Shown here piece by piece: positions 63,029 through 64,000 of a stretch of DNA of 64,000 nucleotides (within the stretch, counting starts at the first letter, position 1; each line of letters opens with the position of its first letter). The translations under genes were made by a program, and so were the position numbers. The DNA is taken from the NCBI RefSeq assembly GCF_029227915.1, contig NC_079878.1:27679501-27743500 (forward strand). The letters are read 5' to 3'. Under the pieces are notes generated by a model. The model was not told where the DNA came from. It did not search any database and worked only from the letters and a program-made list of their open reading frames with translations. The stretch is from Hydractinia symbiolongicarpus. Taxonomy: Eukaryota; Cnidaria; Hydrozoa; Anthoathecata; Hydractiniidae.

Positions 63029-64000
63029 ACGGTTGCGTGATAAAAAATTCGTACCAACATGCATTTAGCGATATCTTTCTGATATTACTAGGTTGCATCG
63101 CTTTTTACAGTGAAACGATTGACTGCGGGACATAATTGAACTAACTTTGGACTGTGACCTGATAAATGTGATAAATGAGACATTTGGACTCCAAGAAATA
63201 ACATTCTTCTTAATTTGACATGATTGCCGGAACTAAGCGATTACACTGGGCGCTGTGGTGGCGCTTTATTTAAAAATTTATATAAGCAAGTCATCTTTTA
63301 CTGTGGGACAAATCCTAGCCGTTATCGCGCGTTGAAGAAATAGAGACAGTTTCAAAAACTACATTTCAATGAATTTCTAACGGTATTAGTCCGTTTGGGT
63401 TACAACGGTTGCGTGATATATTCGTCCCCACATGTGTTTAGGGATATTTTTCTGATATTACTAGGTTGTATTGCTTTTAACAGTGAAACGATTGACTGTG
63501 GCACTTAAGTGAACGGTTTTTGTACTGTGACCTTATAAATGTGATAAATGAGCCAATTGGATTCCAAGAAATAACATTCTTATTAATTTGACATGATTGC
63601 TGTAACTCAGCGATTAAACTGGGCGCTGTGGTGGCGCTTTATTTAAAAACTTAGATAAATAAGCCATTTTTTATTGTGGGACCAATCCTAGACGTTATCG
63701 CGTGTTTAATAAATAGGAACAGTTTCAAAAACTACATTTCATTGACTTTCTAACCATATCAATCCGCATAAATTACAACGGTTGCGTCACAAATTCGTAC
63801 CGACATGTATTTAGCGATATCTTTCTGATATTACTAGGTTGTATCGCTTTTTACATTGAAACGATTGACTGCGGGACTTAATTGAACTAACTTTGGACTG
63901 TGACCTGATAAATGTGATAAATGAGCCCATTGGACTCCAAGAAATAGCATTCTTCTTAATTTGACATGATTGCTGTAACTCAGCGATTATGCTGGGCGCT
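63029..64000 (+). repeat. Right-edge A/B monomers (array continues)
   Basis: Units at about 63029 (with the 3-bp insertion 'gtgataaaaaattcg') and beyond are ordinary A and B types. The window ends mid-monomer at 'gctgggcgct', so the array is open to the right. No telomeric repeat run and no unique flank are seen. Confidence 0.85.

Larger units (their letters stand above)
1195..64000 (+). repeat. Tandem satellite array, ~373-bp monomer, head-to-tail, with higher-order structure
   Basis: The phrase 'acggttgcgtcac' and its variants recurs every 373 bp with all copies in the same orientation. Starts that I placed: 1200, 1573, 1947, 2320, 2693, 3057, 3432, 3805, 4178, 4551, 4924, 5288, 5661, 6034, 6407, 6780, 7153, 7517, 7892, 8265, 8638, 9011, 9384, 9757, 10130, 10503, 10876, 11249, 11622, 11995, 12371, 12744, 13117, 13489, 13862, 14235, 14580, 14953, 15326, 15699, 16072, 16445, 16816, 17189, 17562, 17935, 18308, 18681, 19054, 19427, 19800, 20173, 20546, 20920, 21293, 21666, 22039, 22413, 22786. 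Intervals are almost all 372-376; exceptions are the 364-bp and 345-bp deletion monomers. The array continues to the right edge, about 168 units. Stops occur in all frames and no long ORF exists. No interrupting element was seen. The letter phase and strand are arbitrary choices. Confidence 0.98.

Noticed and set aside
1195-64000. CRISPR array
   Set aside because: The repeat unit is 373 bp and the whole unit is conserved. There are no short repeats with unique spacers and no cas genes.
1195-64000. CENP-B box in the satellite
   Set aside because: The nearest phrase, 'ttcgtaccaacatgt', keeps TTCG and the middle A but lacks the required CGGG, so it does not fit the known core.
1195-64000. tRNA-derived or SINE-like origin of the monomer
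   Set aside because: The 'ggttgcgtc' phrase resembles a B box only loosely. No matching A box at the right distance and no A-rich tail were found.
1195-64000. Protein-coding capacity in the monomer
   Set aside because: Stops occur in all frames within each unit, and unit lengths of 364, 373 and 374 shift frames.
1195-64000. rRNA or histone tandem gene cluster
   Set aside because: The unit is far too short and no rRNA-like or histone-like sequence is present.

Overview
The window is eukaryotic genomic DNA made of two unequal parts. Bases 1-1134 carry the 5' portion of one protein-coding gene on the minus strand, and it runs off the left edge. From about 1195 to the right edge (about 62.8 kb, roughly 168 units) everything is a head-to-tail satellite of about 373 bp, all in one orientation. 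I saw no transposon, gene, RNA gene or unique DNA inside it. The intronless ORF with a C-terminal SGNH/GDSL-type esterase start, the AT-rich codon use and the large satellite suggest an invertebrate metazoan. Multi-copy ORFs of this general look are known from cnidarians and molluscs. This placement is inference from memory; the species cannot be named from the sequence.

Gene part. The minus-strand ORF is open for 378 codons without a stop and reaches base 1 exactly in frame. It has a basic, possibly winged-helix-like N-terminus, a short coiled coil, an Asn/Ser/Glu-rich linker with an 8-residue repeat, and the first blocks of an SGNH hydrolase fold (GDS and GTNN). It may be a transposon-encoded ORF1-like protein or a domesticated relative. 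Only about 60 bp separate its ATG from the satellite.

Satellite part. Three monomer families can be told apart. A has the head 'taccaacatg' with 'gggacttaattgaac' and a 'gaagaaatagagacag' tail. B has the head 'ccccacatgtg' with 'tggcacttaa' and a 'gggaccaatcc' tail. C has 'cgctcgtaaaagtgaaacgag' and a 'gcgcttgataaatagg' tail. They are arranged in successive domains with different higher-order repeats (HORs): A/B dimers in a 6-mer HOR of 2.23 kb (about 2.05-8.77 kb); a recent 746-bp dimer duplication (9.6-11.1 kb); C-rich DNA with a 3-mer of 1.12 kb (about 14.2-17.9 kb); a very regular 4-mer of 1493 bp (18.68-26.33 kb) containing one 3-mer copy made by unequal crossover; C-type DNA (26.3-28.1 kb); a 5-mer tandem duplication of 1864 bp (28.1-31.8 kb); a mixed region with a 7-mer spacing (32.4-36.6 kb); a second, older-looking block of the 4-mer (36.97-40.7 kb); transition DNA (40.7-44.0 kb); a nested 5/7/10-mer region (44.0-56.7 kb); and a 9-mer of 3357 bp (56.7-62.9 kb).

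The picture is a homogenised, HOR-organised satellite array of centromeric or pericentromeric character (inference), caught at its edge beside a gene or mobile-element ORF. Mosaic monomers, deletions and long-range repeated blocks record unequal exchange and gene conversion.
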